A DNA stretch of 64,000 nt, from contig NW_022145552.1 in assembly GCF_000002235.5 (NCBI RefSeq), positions 1,433,501 through 1,497,500 on the forward strand, in the 5' to 3' direction. Positions within the stretch are counted from its first letter, which is position 1, and each line of letters opens with the position of its first letter. Shown here piece after piece: positions 14,501 to 26,800 of the stretch. A program made the translations under genes and the position numbers. Below the pieces are notes generated by a model that saw only the letters and a list, made by a program, of their open reading frames with translations, had not been told where the DNA came from and made no database searches. This stretch comes from Strongylocentrotus purpuratus (Eukaryota; Echinodermata; Echinoidea; Camarodonta; Strongylocentrotidae).

Positions 14501-17500
14501 TACTCTTTTGCATTTTCATGATAATTGTCTCCGTCTATCTTACTTTAATATGTATTTACCTGGTTTTTATGATCTCCCATTTAATTATAGACAATAAACC
14601 GCCGATATAACTGGAAAATATACAACTTGAGACTTTCTTGACACATAACGAGAAGATTACTAGCCAAATTTGAAATGGAATCTAGTGTTTCGGGAGCAGC
14701 CAATCTAAACAAGTACATTTGTTTTTAGTTTACAAAGAGGTTTATCATAGGAAAATAATATGTTTGCAAAAGTGTTTTTCTACATCTCATACTTGTTGGA
14801 GATGTCAACTGGATTATCGATAGACCACATGCAAACCTGTCTTAGTGGCTACGGCTCTATAAAGACCACCTGTCTACAGTAGTCGCCTTTTCTGTTTCCA
14901 TTGGGTGACCTTAATAGACAGGTTTGACTGTGTATATTTTGACAATCAATTAATTTGTAATTTTAATCACATAAATTGTTTGTTTTTTCAGTGAGGAAGA
15001 ATAGGAACCGACTGATGTCCAAACATGCCTTGCCAATGCTCAACTGGAACACCATCAAAACACCAGGAAATACAATTTTCAAGGTAAAATGCATTCTGTC
15101 CCTTTCCTGGAATCTTATTGTATCTGACAATGTACTTTACTTCAATTGCTGCCTTAAACTGATAGTATATATTTGAAAGATCAAATATATTTAGTTAGAA
15201 AGAGAGAGAGAGAGAGACGATCGCAAATACGCTAGAAATCAACTCACGAACAATTTCCACACCCTCTTGTATTGCCTATTGCAATCACACTCATATTGAT
15301 AATGTAGGCTAGCTTATGATCAATTTATCAATGTCATGTTTGCACTTCTTAAAATATGATGCACATGAAGGCTGTTGTAACAGTCTTCGGTAAGTAATTT
15401 AATGTATATGTGTATGTTTCAGCAGTGTTTCTTTCTTCTATCTTAAATTTGTATTGCATCAATTCTTTGGAAAACATAATTTCCACTTTATGTGTATAAG
15501 AATAAATCAATTCTCAATGATCAATGATCTGTTAACCAATTTCAATCCTGAATTTATCTAAACCATTAAATTAAAACTATTGACTATTGACTGAATTGAG
15601 GACTATGGTAATGGTCCAGAGATGAGAGACAATTAAAGATATTGCGATATTCAAATTTGCTGTTTTTCTTAACGTCCCCATTTTCCAGGTATTGGATGAC
15701 GAGAATGTCTACGATGAGTTGGACTTCGAGGACTTTGAGAATCATTTTAGATTAAAAGAAGCCTCGGCGTCGACCGCGACGATGGATAAACTTAGAAGAA
15801 TTCAGGAGAAAGAAGCGCTGAAGGTCCGGGTCGTCGGCGACAATCGCGCCAAAAACCTGAGTAAGAAATTGTCGACGACTGAATAATCATGCTAATTGAG
15901 AAGCCTGCATAGTTTCATTTCAACTTTAAAAGATTGCTTTCTGTGTTAACGCCCTTTTCATGATAAAGAATAGTTAAAAATTGTTAGCATAAAGTTTGAC
16001 GGACAGACTTGAGTCATAAAGCTCAAGCGGCATACATTATCTGTGCCCACAGAACTGTGGACACAGATATCCTCATGGTGTGAAAGTGTCACTGTTTTAC
16101 AACACAGCAGAATAGGAACTCTTCTTGTTGTACAACATAATCTAAAAACACCTTGAACATAATAATTGTTGTTATCTGTGTGGTTACAATATGTCAACAG
16201 TTTGATACACTTTAGTTACATATCTAACCAAAACGTGACCACATGGTAAAGTGTTGAACGCATTTACAATGGGGGCAGTAGGAACACACTGTGTTTGTAG
16301 TGTGGCTTTATATGTGTGGCTATCATCCTGCCAATAAAAACTGTTTATGTGCACACAAAACTGTGTTGGACAGATAGAATCATAGCGAGAATGTATCACA
16401 GACTTACCACACAGTATAATATATAATCTTTTCATTTTATATTCTAAACACACTGTGTTCATAGTTATTGTGGTTATCTGTGTGGCTAAACTATGTAATC
16501 AGTTTGATGCACTGTGGTAACAGATTTAACCATAGTGTATCAGCAACACAATGTGCAACCACCCGGCAAAGTTTGAACTCAGTCACAATGAGGGCAATGG
16601 GAACCCACTGGCCCGAATTCACAAAGGAGGTTTGTCGACAAACCTTGGTTTTCGTAGACGCGTTTTTACGCGTTTTTTACAAACCTGGTTTGTAAAGAAC
16701 AAAAGGAGGTTTGGCGAAACAAAAGGAGGTTTGTCACAAACCTCCTTTGTGAATTCGGGCCTCTGTGTTCATAGTGTAACTTTCTGTATCGCAGCTCACA
16801 GAGCATTTGGGAACTCTTCTTATTGTACATTATCTAACCAAACTGTGTTCATAGTCATTGTGGTTGTCTGTGTGGCTACACTTATGTAACCAATTTAATA
16901 CACTGTGGTAACAGATTTAACCATAGTGTATCTGCAACACAGTGTGCAACCGCATGGCAAAGTTTGAACTCAATCACAATGAGGGCAATGGAAACCCACT
17001 GTGCTCATAGTGTAACTTTCTGTATCACGGTGTTACCACAGAGCATAATAGGAAATCTTCTTATTGTATAAAATAAAAACACACTGTGTGCATAATCAGT
17101 GTGGTTGTCTGTGTGGCTACAATAGGTTAACAGTTTGATGCACTCTGGTTACATATTTAACCACAGTGTATCCATAACACAGTGTGACCACGTGGCAAAA
17201 TTCACAATGAGGGCAATTGGAACATATTGTGTTCGTAGTGTGACTTTATGTGTGGCTAGTTTTACACAGTGTACCAATAAAGGATAATAGTGAATGCATT
17301 TCATTATGACTGCATGATGGAATGTGAACTCTTTCATAGTGTGGACAATGTGAGGACACTGTGTTAATATTTGTGGTTTTCTGCGTGATTACAATATTCT
17401 TTTAATCATAAATCTTACATCCCCCCCCCAAAAAAAAAAACGCATCCCATCCATTGTGGCTAACTTGTTTAAATGTTTAATCTTTGTATTTTTAGTAATC

Positions 17501-20500
17501 GCTCAACGTCGGATCGGGTTAGCTCCGAAGGATATCCGAGGCTTCGTCGATCGCTGCGACACCACAGGTGTGCCCGGGGAATATGCCGAAATTCTCCTCA
17601 ACTTCGTTCCAACAAAAGAAGAGGTAATTACGGTTCATTCATATTGAATAATGGCGTAAAATTTTGGCACGATCGCAAAGACGTTGGAAAAATCATCCGA
17701 ATGCAATCTCAGTCTTCTTGTCCATCAGCTGTCGAAGTGTGTGAACACAACGACGTATTAAGTAATCTGAACATGATTTCTATGGAATGTACAGTAGGGT
17801 ATAGAAATTGCCCTTTAATTTATTTCTTAAATGCTTTGCTATCGTATTCTGTTCAGTAGAGATAATGTGTTGGGACCACAAGCGCCTGAACCGAACATTT
17901 TGATTTGCGCTGTATTGGTACCTCGACTTTGGCGTTGTAATGAATCTTATGTTTCGTCCCCAGCTCAAGAAGTTGGCAAACAATGCAGATAAATATGAGG
18001 AGATGGGAGAGGCAGAACAGTTTATGTTCCAGGTATGTGTTTAATTTATTTACGTTTCCTTATAGCTCTAAGATGAATAAAGTTAACTTCTAATGATAGT
18101 AGGCTATTTATATATTGAGTTTTTTTCTTTCTTTTAGAATATTACTTCATTAAAAGTATCAGTTCGATTTTGATGTATTTTTGCAAAATAAAATGCAGGC
18201 TTTTAGTGTGAGTCGTTTGTTCATTTACTTGTAGTTGATATTATTTATATTCCTTGTCGTTTCACTTTGTAATGCACGAACCTCTTGACATCCAATCGAT
18301 GTTGATATTTTGGGAGGAAATGAGTATATACATTTTTATCTTTTACAATACAGTCAAAGTAGTGTATTTTAGCATCAATAATACCACACAAATATACACA
18401 TAATTTAAAGTTGACGTCGACGGTTAAAATCAGATTTGTAGATTTGTCAAGTATAACAGTTCTTGCGAAGAAAATAAATCACTATCATGAACAACAATAT
18501 TGTAACTGAAAATAGTTACAATTCTGATTAACAATGTTTATTTCCTTCATTGATAGATGGCTAGGGTCGACCGATACGAATCGAAGCTGAGGTTAATGAC
18601 CTTTATGGGCATTTATGGCGAGCTGGTAGTCACACTCAAACCAGTAAGTCTTCTTCTTAATATTTTTTATCACTTAAGTTATTGTGTATACAAATATTAG
18701 GTTGGAGGGTAAAAAAATAGTAATGACTGTTGCTCCTCTTTCCTTCCCTGCTCGCCCTCCTTCTTCTCCCCTTCCTTCTCCTTCTTCTTCTTCTCGTTCT
18801 CCTTTTTATCATCATCAGCATCATCTTCTTCTTCTTCATCGTCATCTTCTTCTTCTACTTGTACTTATCAGTATTACTAGTATTATTTGTATTATTTACT
18901 TTTCATTTTAACAAAAATTTGTTTAATTAATTTTAATTTTTATCATTCTTATTTCTTTTATCTCCCTAGAAATTTCCCTTCTTCTTCTTCTTCATCTTCT
19001 TCATCTTCTTCTTCTTCTTCTTCTTCTTCCTCTTCCTCTTCTTCTTCTTCTTCTTCTTCTTCTTCTTCTTCTTCCTCTTCCTCTTCCTCTTCTTCTTCTT
19101 CTTCTTCTTCTTCTTCTTCTTCTTCTTCTCCTTCTTTCCTTCTCTTCCCTTCCCCTATAAAGCTACAGCTACAGCAACATTTTTGTCATCTACGCTACAA
19201 GGCTTAATATTATTATAATTATGAATGAAATGAATCGTTTTGGTTAGCAATTAGCTGTTGTCATTTATATTATCATTATAATATTATTTTTATTGCATAC
19301 ATTTCAAAATTATTTCAGGAGATACAAGCGATCGTCAAAGCATGCGATTCCATCGTTACAAGTGGGAAACTAAAGAAACTACTCGAGGTAAGTAATGGAA
19401 TGGATTATGTAAAGTGATTTCATAATACCTCGGTAATCGGATGAATTCAAATGATTAAACAAAAGCAAACAGAAGCAAATATAAGCAAACGAACGGCACC
19501 AGCAAAATATCTAAAATTTAAAGTCTCAATTCTCAATTCAGCTTCTTTTGAGTAAATACCATCGATAAAAATATTTTCCATGGCAAGACGTGATTAATTA
19601 TATTCTAATGAATGGAATTATTTTAGTCCACATTATGTTTTATGAAATATTAAAGAAGAGATTGGAGAGAGGGAAAGTAGGAGTGAAAGAGAGGGGAATG
19701 GGAGGGAAATACAAGGTGGGGGAAGGGAGAGAAGGTGAAAGTGTGAAGGAGATATAAAAAGGGGGTTTGTGAGAATTAACGTCATTGTACTCATTTTTTC
19801 TCTCCAGATTGTTCTAGCGTTTGGTAACTACATGAACAGCAGTAAGAGAGGACCCGCCATCGGATTCAAGCTTGAATCACTACAAAGGGTAAGTACTACA
19901 GAGATGTCATCAAAATCAATCCGGAGATCGGCAAAGCATATTCACAATCAAGCTTAATGTAGGTCGACATAATGGATCATATATATATGTATGTATGTAT
20001 ATAATTCATATAATATGTAACACGGGATTTCATATTATTTTGAGATGATGTTTAATACAGCCCCTCAAAAGTGTGAAGCCAAACTTTGCCAAAGAATTTA
20101 TGGCAAAATTTCACTTAAATTGTCTAATGATGTGAAAGAGGTTGTCGTATAGCATACATTTCTGGAAGGATTTTCCAAACAAATGTGTTTGAAGAGGAAT
20201 ATTGATGAAAGCAAGCAAAATTTAGGTTCAGCGTTGTACGCAAAAAAAAACAAATTATGTGATCTTTCATCGATTTTTGTCTTCAAATACATTTATTTGA
20301 AAAAATCCTTTCAGATGTGCGTGTTAAATGTCATCATTTTTCACATCTTTATACAATTTAAGAAAAAAATTATCATGTAATGTGTGGAGCTCCCAACACT
20401 CTCTTTAAAGAAGGTTTAAAGGTCTCAAGTGAACGTCAATCTCTTGAACCAAACTGCGTGGGCGAGACGCGATGTAATATTTGATGTTATGATAAATTCT

Positions 20501-23500
20501 CCCCATAGTTTTGTCTAGTTGTGATAATGTTGTATTGCATGGTTTAGGCGGATTAGGAGGATTATATATTCCTCTACCTAACAACAAAATAATGAGAAAT
20601 TAGTAGAAATTAACGCACACAAAACCAGGCGTACTATTATTTCAAATATGTGGTTTTATTCGCTCCATGACAATCGATCTTCTACCAAAATCAATTGATA
20701 ATGAAAAGTATGGAAGTAAAAGTGGTAAAACGTTATACAAATGTCTATTTTTGCACATGATACTCTAGAGTACACCCTTTATTGATTTTCTGTTTGACCA
20801 GTTGACGTTCGTGAAGTCAACGGATCGTAGTCATAACTTTCTCCATTACCTGGTCGAGGCGGTCAACCGATGTTACCCTGACATCAAGGACTGGTACAAC
20901 GATCTCCAGTTCGATGATCTCAAGTCAGGTATGACTCAATGGCGTTATTCACTTATAATTATGTAGAGTTGGATTAGGAGAGTGTGTGGGTGTGGGGGAG
21001 GGGGAACGTCTTTGGTAAATCCATAACAAATTTTTTAGATATTTTGCCGGGATTCATGGGGAATCCGAGGGAATTTTTTTTAAACAGATTGGGAGATTGG
21101 GAGATGACCGAACCCCATGCATGCTAATGAGGAAAATGTATACACCCTCAGCCCCTTTACATATATATCCTGGATTCGCCACCCTTGATGAGGCTGGTTC
21201 TCAAATATAATTATTTCCACAGTGTTATGGGATATGTTATGCCAATTTTTGTTCAATCCATACTTTCCAGAAAAACGCATTATTTAAGACAGAGGATGCA
21301 AGGGTCTTTTTTCATATCTGATTACTCTTTTTGCAACTTAGTTGAAAGACTGATGTCTGTCATGGTGACAAAGGACACATCATCTGACATGTATTATCCC
21401 TGGTAAAAAAGAAAATTTGCAAGTCCCATTATGGTACCTGCCAAATCATGTCAAAGGATATCTTCCAAAAGATACCAGTAGACAGAAGTATAACAGGGAC
21501 TTTTAGATACGCACGAAGACAATAGGTCTATGCTACGATCGACGTCCTAATAATGCACTGCCTTGAATGGACGTCACACGTTTCAGTCCACTCAAATCTA
21601 AAAGTCCCTAATCCTTCGAAGCTGATCGCCCTGTCCTATGTATTATTTTCATAATTGTTTTATTATTTTGTTGAATACAATTATTTTGTTCATTTTTCAT
21701 GATTTCTTTTCAACTTATTTCATTCTGTCTTTCTACAGGATCTCTGGAAGCTCTGACAATAGACATCCAAGGACTACGTAAAGGCCTGGAGCTTGCCAAG
21801 TTTGAACGGGAAAGACAGATGAACAACCCTGTCATTGGAATATCCTTTACAAAAGGCCTTTTTGTTATTCAATGGTCTACAACTTTCAGTTAATTTATTA
21901 TTATTTATTTTAAACAGTGAAATGTTACATAACCCGAAAGGGATTTTTGTAGGAAATGTAATAGGGTATTGATATTGCTCTTAAATTGATTTCTTAAAAT
22001 ATTTTTCTGAAATCTTTTTCATAATGTTCATAGAGTTATTCATAATGACCGTCTGACGGACAGAGTACATATTTTTTTTAAGCGTTGATAACAATTTTAC
22101 TCTTTCTTATTTACCTCTAAGAAATCATACATACATACATACATATTGGTGGTTATTTAGCGCCTTTACGTGCATTACACTCTAAAAAATAACAATTACA
22201 AAGAAAACAAATGAGTTTTTAAATTTCTCTTAGAAATCCAGTAAATATAACATGCAACTTGGAGAGCAATAACAAACACGTCAGCCTGTTAGGCGACATA
22301 ACCCAACATAGATAAAAGGCCTTCTTTTTCGATTTGATTAAGGGTGGAATCATAAACGAGAAATCAAGAAGTATACACTTATAGGCGTCTGTGAACGTTT
22401 TTCTTTCCAGTCATCACTAGCTCTTACTTCCTTTTTCTTCTCTTTTACCATTTTAGGCATAAACATGGGGACGATGATTGAGTATTGTGTTCCAATGTGA
22501 TGTAATCCTCTTCCTCCTCCCCCTTCTTTTCTTCCTCCTCTTCGTCATACTCCCTCTCTTTCTACCTCTTCTCTCCTCTTCCTCCTCCTCCCCTCCTCCT
22601 CCTACTAGTCCTCTCCCTCTTCCCCATTTCTTTTCCTTTCTTTATTTTGAATCATCTCTCACGTGTTCCTCCAAGAGTCCTGTTTAATAGTAAGTTCCTT
22701 TTGACAAAGGTGAAATGGGTATAACACATTCTGATCCTTGACTGCTATATCCACCAGTTCTACATAGGCGCAGCGGACACCATCCACGCCCTCTCGGAGG
22801 GTTTCAAGAAGATGGAAGAGATCTACCAGTACACCTGCAAGATGTTTGGTGAGAATGCCGACCATGTCGAGCCTGTCAACTTTTTCAAGCTCTTCAAGGG
22901 TTTCAGAGACCAGTATCGGGTAAGATTTTCAATTTGTTATCAACATGGTCCGGAATCCATATTTAAAGAATTGCGGAGCCTGAGCAACTTTAGTCTAAAC
23001 AAGATTGAAATGTCTTGCTAAGTTTGAACTTAATACTGATGGAAAATCTTATAGCATAAGCCTGGCATAATCAAATCGCTCGTCTGTATTCTGAAGTTGA
23101 TCATTAGTTCCATTGTTCATTGGCTGTCCTCATGGTGGGGGTGGGGGGGGGGGGGCTCCACTGCCCCCGTTCTTTAAAGAAAACTCTTTTTTTGTCGATT
23201 TATGCGAACATTGAATCGCCTTTTAAACTCTTTAAAACCGTTTTAATCACCACCCTTCTGACAAAGCTGGATCCTTTTTGAGTGTTGCTATTGTATCACA
23301 TTTGTTGTTGTTTTTCTTTTATTTTCTTTTGTCTTTGAATGATTTAACCTTTTTTGTCTTGTTTAAGGCTGCTGAAAGAGCGAACAGTAAACAACCAATT
23401 GAAGTAGCTCCCAAACGTAAACCAGCCAAGAAAAAGGACTCTTCCAGCACCAAGCAATTCGGCCTTCCGCAAGAACTACCTTCCGCCGGCGTCTCGGGTC

Positions 23501-23862
23501 GTCTCGGGCTCTTCCGGCGCTCGACCCAGAACAAGGGCTCATACGAGGTCAAGACCAAACCATCACAACAGACATCGTCAGCGCTGCCGTCGCCCGACGA
23601 ATCGTCAACGAATTTGAGACGGGATTCACCGTCGTCCTCCGACTCGGGCATTGCATCAATGGCGTCATCGGGCGATAGCGGTTCAACGCGAAGCATTCCG
23701 TATGTGACAGTGGACGGCAACGATTCATCGAAGACTGGAGGGGTCGTCATGACTGCCAATGGACATGAACATAATAAAACGCAGACGACCGGTGCGGAAG
23801 GCGGAGACAATGCCGGTGACGGGAATTCGAATTTCTGGGGATTATTCAGCGGACTGAAGTAA
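6251..23862 (+). CDS. Diaphanous-related formin, 22 exons, 5' end missing
   Basis: Actin nucleator and elongator. Exons: 6251-6438, 7522-7720, 8167-8217, 8717-8815, 9437-9583, 10127-10243, 11060-11197, 11644-11715, 12271-12339, 12843-13026, 14091-14231, 14992-15083, 15689-15860, 17496-17623, 17964-18032, 18557-18643, 19319-19387, 19808-19888, 20802-20928, 21739-21839, 22755-22919, 23368-23862. Phases join without a stop, giving 996 residues. Residues 1 to about 330 look like the GTPase-binding/FH3 armadillo region ([10 protein letters not shown], then [14 protein letters not shown]). A coiled, charged stretch follows (about 335-420). FH1 is about 422-468. FH2 is about 480-830, with LPMLNWN at 482-488, GNYMN at 680-684 and the downstream [13 protein letters not shown]. 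All introns are GT-AG except the last but one. The sequence is not a close match to DAAM, FMNL, DIAPH or FHOD as I know them. The multiple-wing-hairs-related formin class, absent from vertebrates, is a possibility. Formin identity is secure; subclass is not. Confidence 0.93.
6470..6654. mobile_element. TTAA-flanked MITE, 185 bp (copy 1)
   Basis: Begins 'agcccatctg' and ends 'cagtagggct', an imperfect terminal inverted repeat. TTAA is present at 6466-6469 and 6655-6658. A second copy in reverse orientation lies at 55277-55463 and shares an internal 'gaggg(c/t)gcaagtagctata' stretch when read on the opposite strand. It sits in the first visible formin intron. TTAA duplication points to the piggyBac or Kolobok groups. 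Confidence 0.8.
8221..8650. repeat. Compound trinucleotide microsatellite (ATT/ATC/AGT)n
   Basis: Imperfect ATT/ATC repeats run from just after the donor of the 8167-8217 formin exon. (AGT)n follows at about 8528-8572, then (ATC)n and (ATT)n to about 8650. Open frames of Ile, Leu, Ser, Asn or Asp over it are artefacts of the repeat. Confidence 0.95.
9283..9345 (-). mobile_element. 5'-truncated LINE 3' tail (CR1/L2-like), minus strand
   Basis: Shares 'tatagcgctggtatac' and 'cagtttcttagcgcttt' with 2540-2585, preceded by (AAT)n. Only the last 60-70 bases of the element are present, as usual for 5'-truncated LINE insertions. It lies in a formin intron. Confidence 0.5.
13348..14035. repeat. Short direct duplication in formin intron
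   Basis: 'gctgtgtgaatcttgcgggc' is at about 13348 and 13931. 'gcaaagtacctt' followed by 'gatgtgtattt' and 'gtttttcacac' recurs at about 13528-13585 and 13970-14030. The two copies lie in the same intron just before the FH1 exon and differ by internal indels. Confidence 0.6.
14091..14231 (+). CDS. Formin FH1 exon (profilin-binding proline region)
   Basis: Codes for a short proline-rich block with [11 protein letters not shown] and LPPPL. FH1 domains bind profilin-actin and feed it to FH2. This one is small: one good run of prolines plus a weaker one, where many formins carry five or more. It follows a basic stretch (KPAAKKK). Flanking phases are 1 on both sides, so skipping this exon would keep the downstream frame and remove FH1. 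Confidence 0.85.
16155..17330. repeat. Degenerate tandem array, unit about 240-300 bp, in FH2 intron
   Basis: Related blocks start near 16160, 16455, 16850 and 17090. Each has 'gtggttatctgtgtggct' or a near variant, then 'cagtttgatgcactgtgg', 'aaccatagtgtat', 'ggcaaagtttgaac' and 'cacaatgagggcaat'. After removing the 152-bp MITE inserted in the second block, spacing is about 240-300 bp. Earlier sequence from about 15990 contains further diverged pieces. No conserved open frame runs across the units. Confidence 0.8.
16610..16761. mobile_element. Palindromic MITE, 152 bp, inside the tandem array
   Basis: Terminal inverted repeats of 26 bp are identical: 'ggcccgaattcacaaagg' and on at 16610-16635, and its complement at 16736-16761. 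Matching continues inward with one indel. The interior carries further short copies of 'aggaggtttg'. Neighbouring array units without it read 'acccactgtg', which brackets the insertion point. It has no coding capacity. Superfamily is not assigned. Confidence 0.85.
18722..19140. repeat. CTT/TTC microsatellite
   Basis: Imperfect CTT repeats at 18760-18860, and near-perfect (TTC)n with TCC interruptions from about 18975 to 19135, in the intron after formin exon 18557-18643. The long poly-Ser frame is spurious. Confidence 0.95.
21840..22754 (+). other. U12-type (AT-AC) intron in formin FH2
   Basis: The exon 21739-21839 ends in codon GGA and is followed directly by 'atatccttt', a perfect U12 AT-AC donor. 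No in-frame GT donor exists nearby. The 3' end has 'atccttgac' (22733-22742), which matches the minor-spliceosome branch consensus TTCCTTRAC at 8 of 9 positions. The branch A at 22741 is 13 nt from the terminal AC at 22753-22754. Splicing here joins ...NNPVIG to [10 protein letters not shown]... in frame. AT-AG splicing one codon later is possible and would drop only the Gln. All other introns of the gene are GT-AG. Confidence 0.88.
23368..23862 (+). CDS. Last formin exon: C-terminal tail
   Basis: 164 codons plus stop. Starts [13 protein letters not shown], then a basic cluster (KRKPAKKKD). A long Ser/Thr/Gly-rich, probably disordered region follows, and the protein ends [10 protein letters not shown]. 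No clear diaphanous autoregulatory domain (an MDxLLxxL helix plus basic patch) is visible; the basic cluster alone is weak evidence for one. GC content is much higher than in the flanking introns, which supports coding. Confidence 0.88.
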   Translation, partial: AAERANSKQPIEVAPKRKPAKKKDSSSTKQFGLPQELPSAGVSGRLGLFRRSTQNKGSYEVKTKPSQQTSSALPSPDESSTNLRRDSPSSSDSGIASMASSGDSGSTRSIPYVTVDGNDSSKTGGVVMTANGHEHNKTQTTGAEGGDNAGDGNSNFWGLFSGLK

Positions 23863-26800
23863 ATGACTACAGTAAAAGCTAGAACCCATTCTTATACTTG
23901 AGCGTTATCTTACGGAGATGTAAACATGATCTACTTTGTTTCCAGATAACACTATTCTGCACCCATTCAGCAGGAAAGAGCCAGTGTTCATTTCTGCTTC
24001 TTTACATAAGGACATTCCTTTAATGGAAGACTGTGACGTCTCACTTGTATTCTTTGCTCAAAATGATGGACAGAGGCACTAACCGTGAAAGGTTCATTGT
24101 GAAATCGAAAAAGAATTATTCCATGTAATGATGGTCCTGCTTCAATTGTGGACTTGATCGTTCCTGGCACTATGAAGACTTTACAGTAAAGTTGAATGAT
24201 TAAAGATTTTAAAGATACAACTTTATATGAACGTAGAATATATAAAGTATTTAAAAAGTAAAGCATTTAGGTCGACAACTTCCGATTTTAAAAGCTTTAT
24301 ATTTCTAGTTGTCAAAGAGCTGTTATATACTCCTCTGACGTAAATTTAAGTAGTATATACTTAATATTATTGTAATCTATGGCTAATACGCCTCCTTTGA
24401 TATATATTTCATCTATTTCATTTTTCACTTCCGACAGGGTCTTTAAAAGATATAAAAGATCACTATGTTTTAGTATGAAAAATAGTTGAGAGTGAGAGAA
24501 TGACAGAAAGAGAGGGAGAGAGAGAGAGAGAGGGGGGAGAGAGAGAGAGAGAGAGAGAGAGAAAGGGGATGGGAGAGAGAGAGAGAGGGATAGAGAGAGA
24601 GAGAGAGAGAGTAACTGAGATAAATCAAATTTGGATGAAAACAGGATCCCAGATAATGATGTATTCAGATTAGTTTTGATATGATCAGCATAATTCTTAA
24701 CAAAGAATATTAGGGATGAAATGTTGCTTCATTTAAAGACATAATCTCTTCCAAAATAGTAATAATGGTAGGTGTGATCAATCATGTATCTTTTATCTTT
24801 TTTAAATATATATTGACCAATGGCTAGCTATGAGTCGAGTGGGAGAGGGGGAAATATGAGAGGGTGGGAGGGGGCCAACATAAAAAACACGACCCCCTAC
24901 CAAAAGACTTCCTCCATATAAGCCATCCATTCCTTACTCATACGATTGCCATATTGTATCGCATTTCACCTATATATTACTTAGTAAAACGTTTACCCCC
25001 AATCGGCTCGCCTATATAGCTGAGACGTTGAGCCGTACTTAATTATTTCAAATTCATTTTGAATATGTGTATTCCACAATCATAAGATGATGTCACCTAG
25101 TCGATTGCTAGTTTTGATTTTCAAGGTTTTAGATTTCGAGTTTTTCACTCCTTAGACAGACACTAACAATGGCATTTAATCTATACTTTTGTAACCTATG
25201 GCTTGTAATATTTCCTTTGATATATAAAATATAGGCCCCATGGGAGACCACTACTTATTGGTGAATGGGCTACACTGACAAAGATTAGAAATACATTTAA
25301 AAAAATCAAAAACAAAAATCATCTAATCCATTTTTCACTTCTAACAGGGTCTTTAATGACAGGACCCACTATTGCCACTGATCTAAGCTTATCCCTATAG
25401 AAGCCATTTTCTTCATACCCTCTGAGAAAGCAATAGAAAATATAGGTAATTTACAAAATGGCCCCAGGATCTAAATCATTTTTTCATGAACCATTTCTAT
25501 ATCTTTATCCATTTACGGGGGGCCGAATTTTCATCACGGAATTTACTTTAATATAGAAGCCACTTAGAATTGTTGATATTTCGCTGTATTGATCAACTCA
25601 AATCTAAGTAGTATAATTTTGTGGCTTACTAAAACGTTTTAATGAATCATTACATTATATCATTATGTAGAAAATTAATATTATGATAACGGGAGGAAGT
25701 ATACACGTAGGTATTGGTTTTGAATAAATTATGTTCTAATCATTAATGTTGTGCTTCGTTTAAAATAGATTGTAATAATTGGTATGTCTTCCTTTCATTC
25801 AAAACAGTAATAGAAAATATCTTATTATGTATATTTACAAATGCATTCATTCTATTTTGTTTAATTAATTTTGCAATGTACATCGCCATTTACAGATAGA
25901 TATGAAGGAAATAGATATAGTATATTACAAACTTAATCTTCTTATGCTGGGCAGTATTTTTGAGATATTGTAAATATTGCTATAAATGATGTTAAACAAA
26001 GAGTATAAAGAGAATTGTATAAACCTAATATCACTACTTTATATTTATAAGTACACGTGATGGTATATTCTGAACATTTCCTATTGGAAAAGGGGCATTG
26101 TATTCACATAAATTCAATTTGCGTTCCTTTTTGCAATTTTCTTTGAAAAAAACGTCTAGCGATTTGATTTCTAAAATATAGTCATGTTTTCCCAGCAGAT
26201 ATATCGGTCTGAGAATTTTTTACCGCTAAACACATACAGATGGGAGGCAATATCAGTGTATGCATAATTATATCAACACCCCATGCTATCAAATATTTTC
26301 TCAGTGATTTAATGTTTAATTCACCGAGGTTTCATTCTTTTAAGTCAAACGAAAACCACTCCTTTTGTTATTGACGTTATCACCATGATTTATTACTATT
26401 ATTTTTTTTTAGATATATCCTGATACAATCATTATGCTTAAAAGAATTGTAATGTTGATTTAAAAACAAACAGAATAGTTTATACAAATGGCATCGTATT
26501 AATAAATAATAATAATAATAATAATCGCCATACAGAGATTCCGCAAATTCTGACAATCTCTGCATTACTTTTATAATGCATTCCGTCTATGATGTATCAA
26601 AAATATATCTTGATTGTCAGAAGTCGAAGATCATTATTATTCAGATTTGCAATTTTGATCTTTTTTGTAGCAATAGAGTCGGTATGCCATCTGCCAATAA
26701 ACACCACTGACAGTTTGATAACAGGTGTATTTAAATGGCTTTTTTAACTTCAGCAAGTGTATTCTACATGTAATTGATGTACTTGTACATTCCCTTTCAT

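Noticed and set aside
18887..19207. Poly-Ser protein of 106 residues
   Set aside because: (TTC)n repeat inside a formin intron.
23319..23810. 163-codon minus-strand frame
   Set aside because: Antisense shadow of the GC-rich last formin exon.
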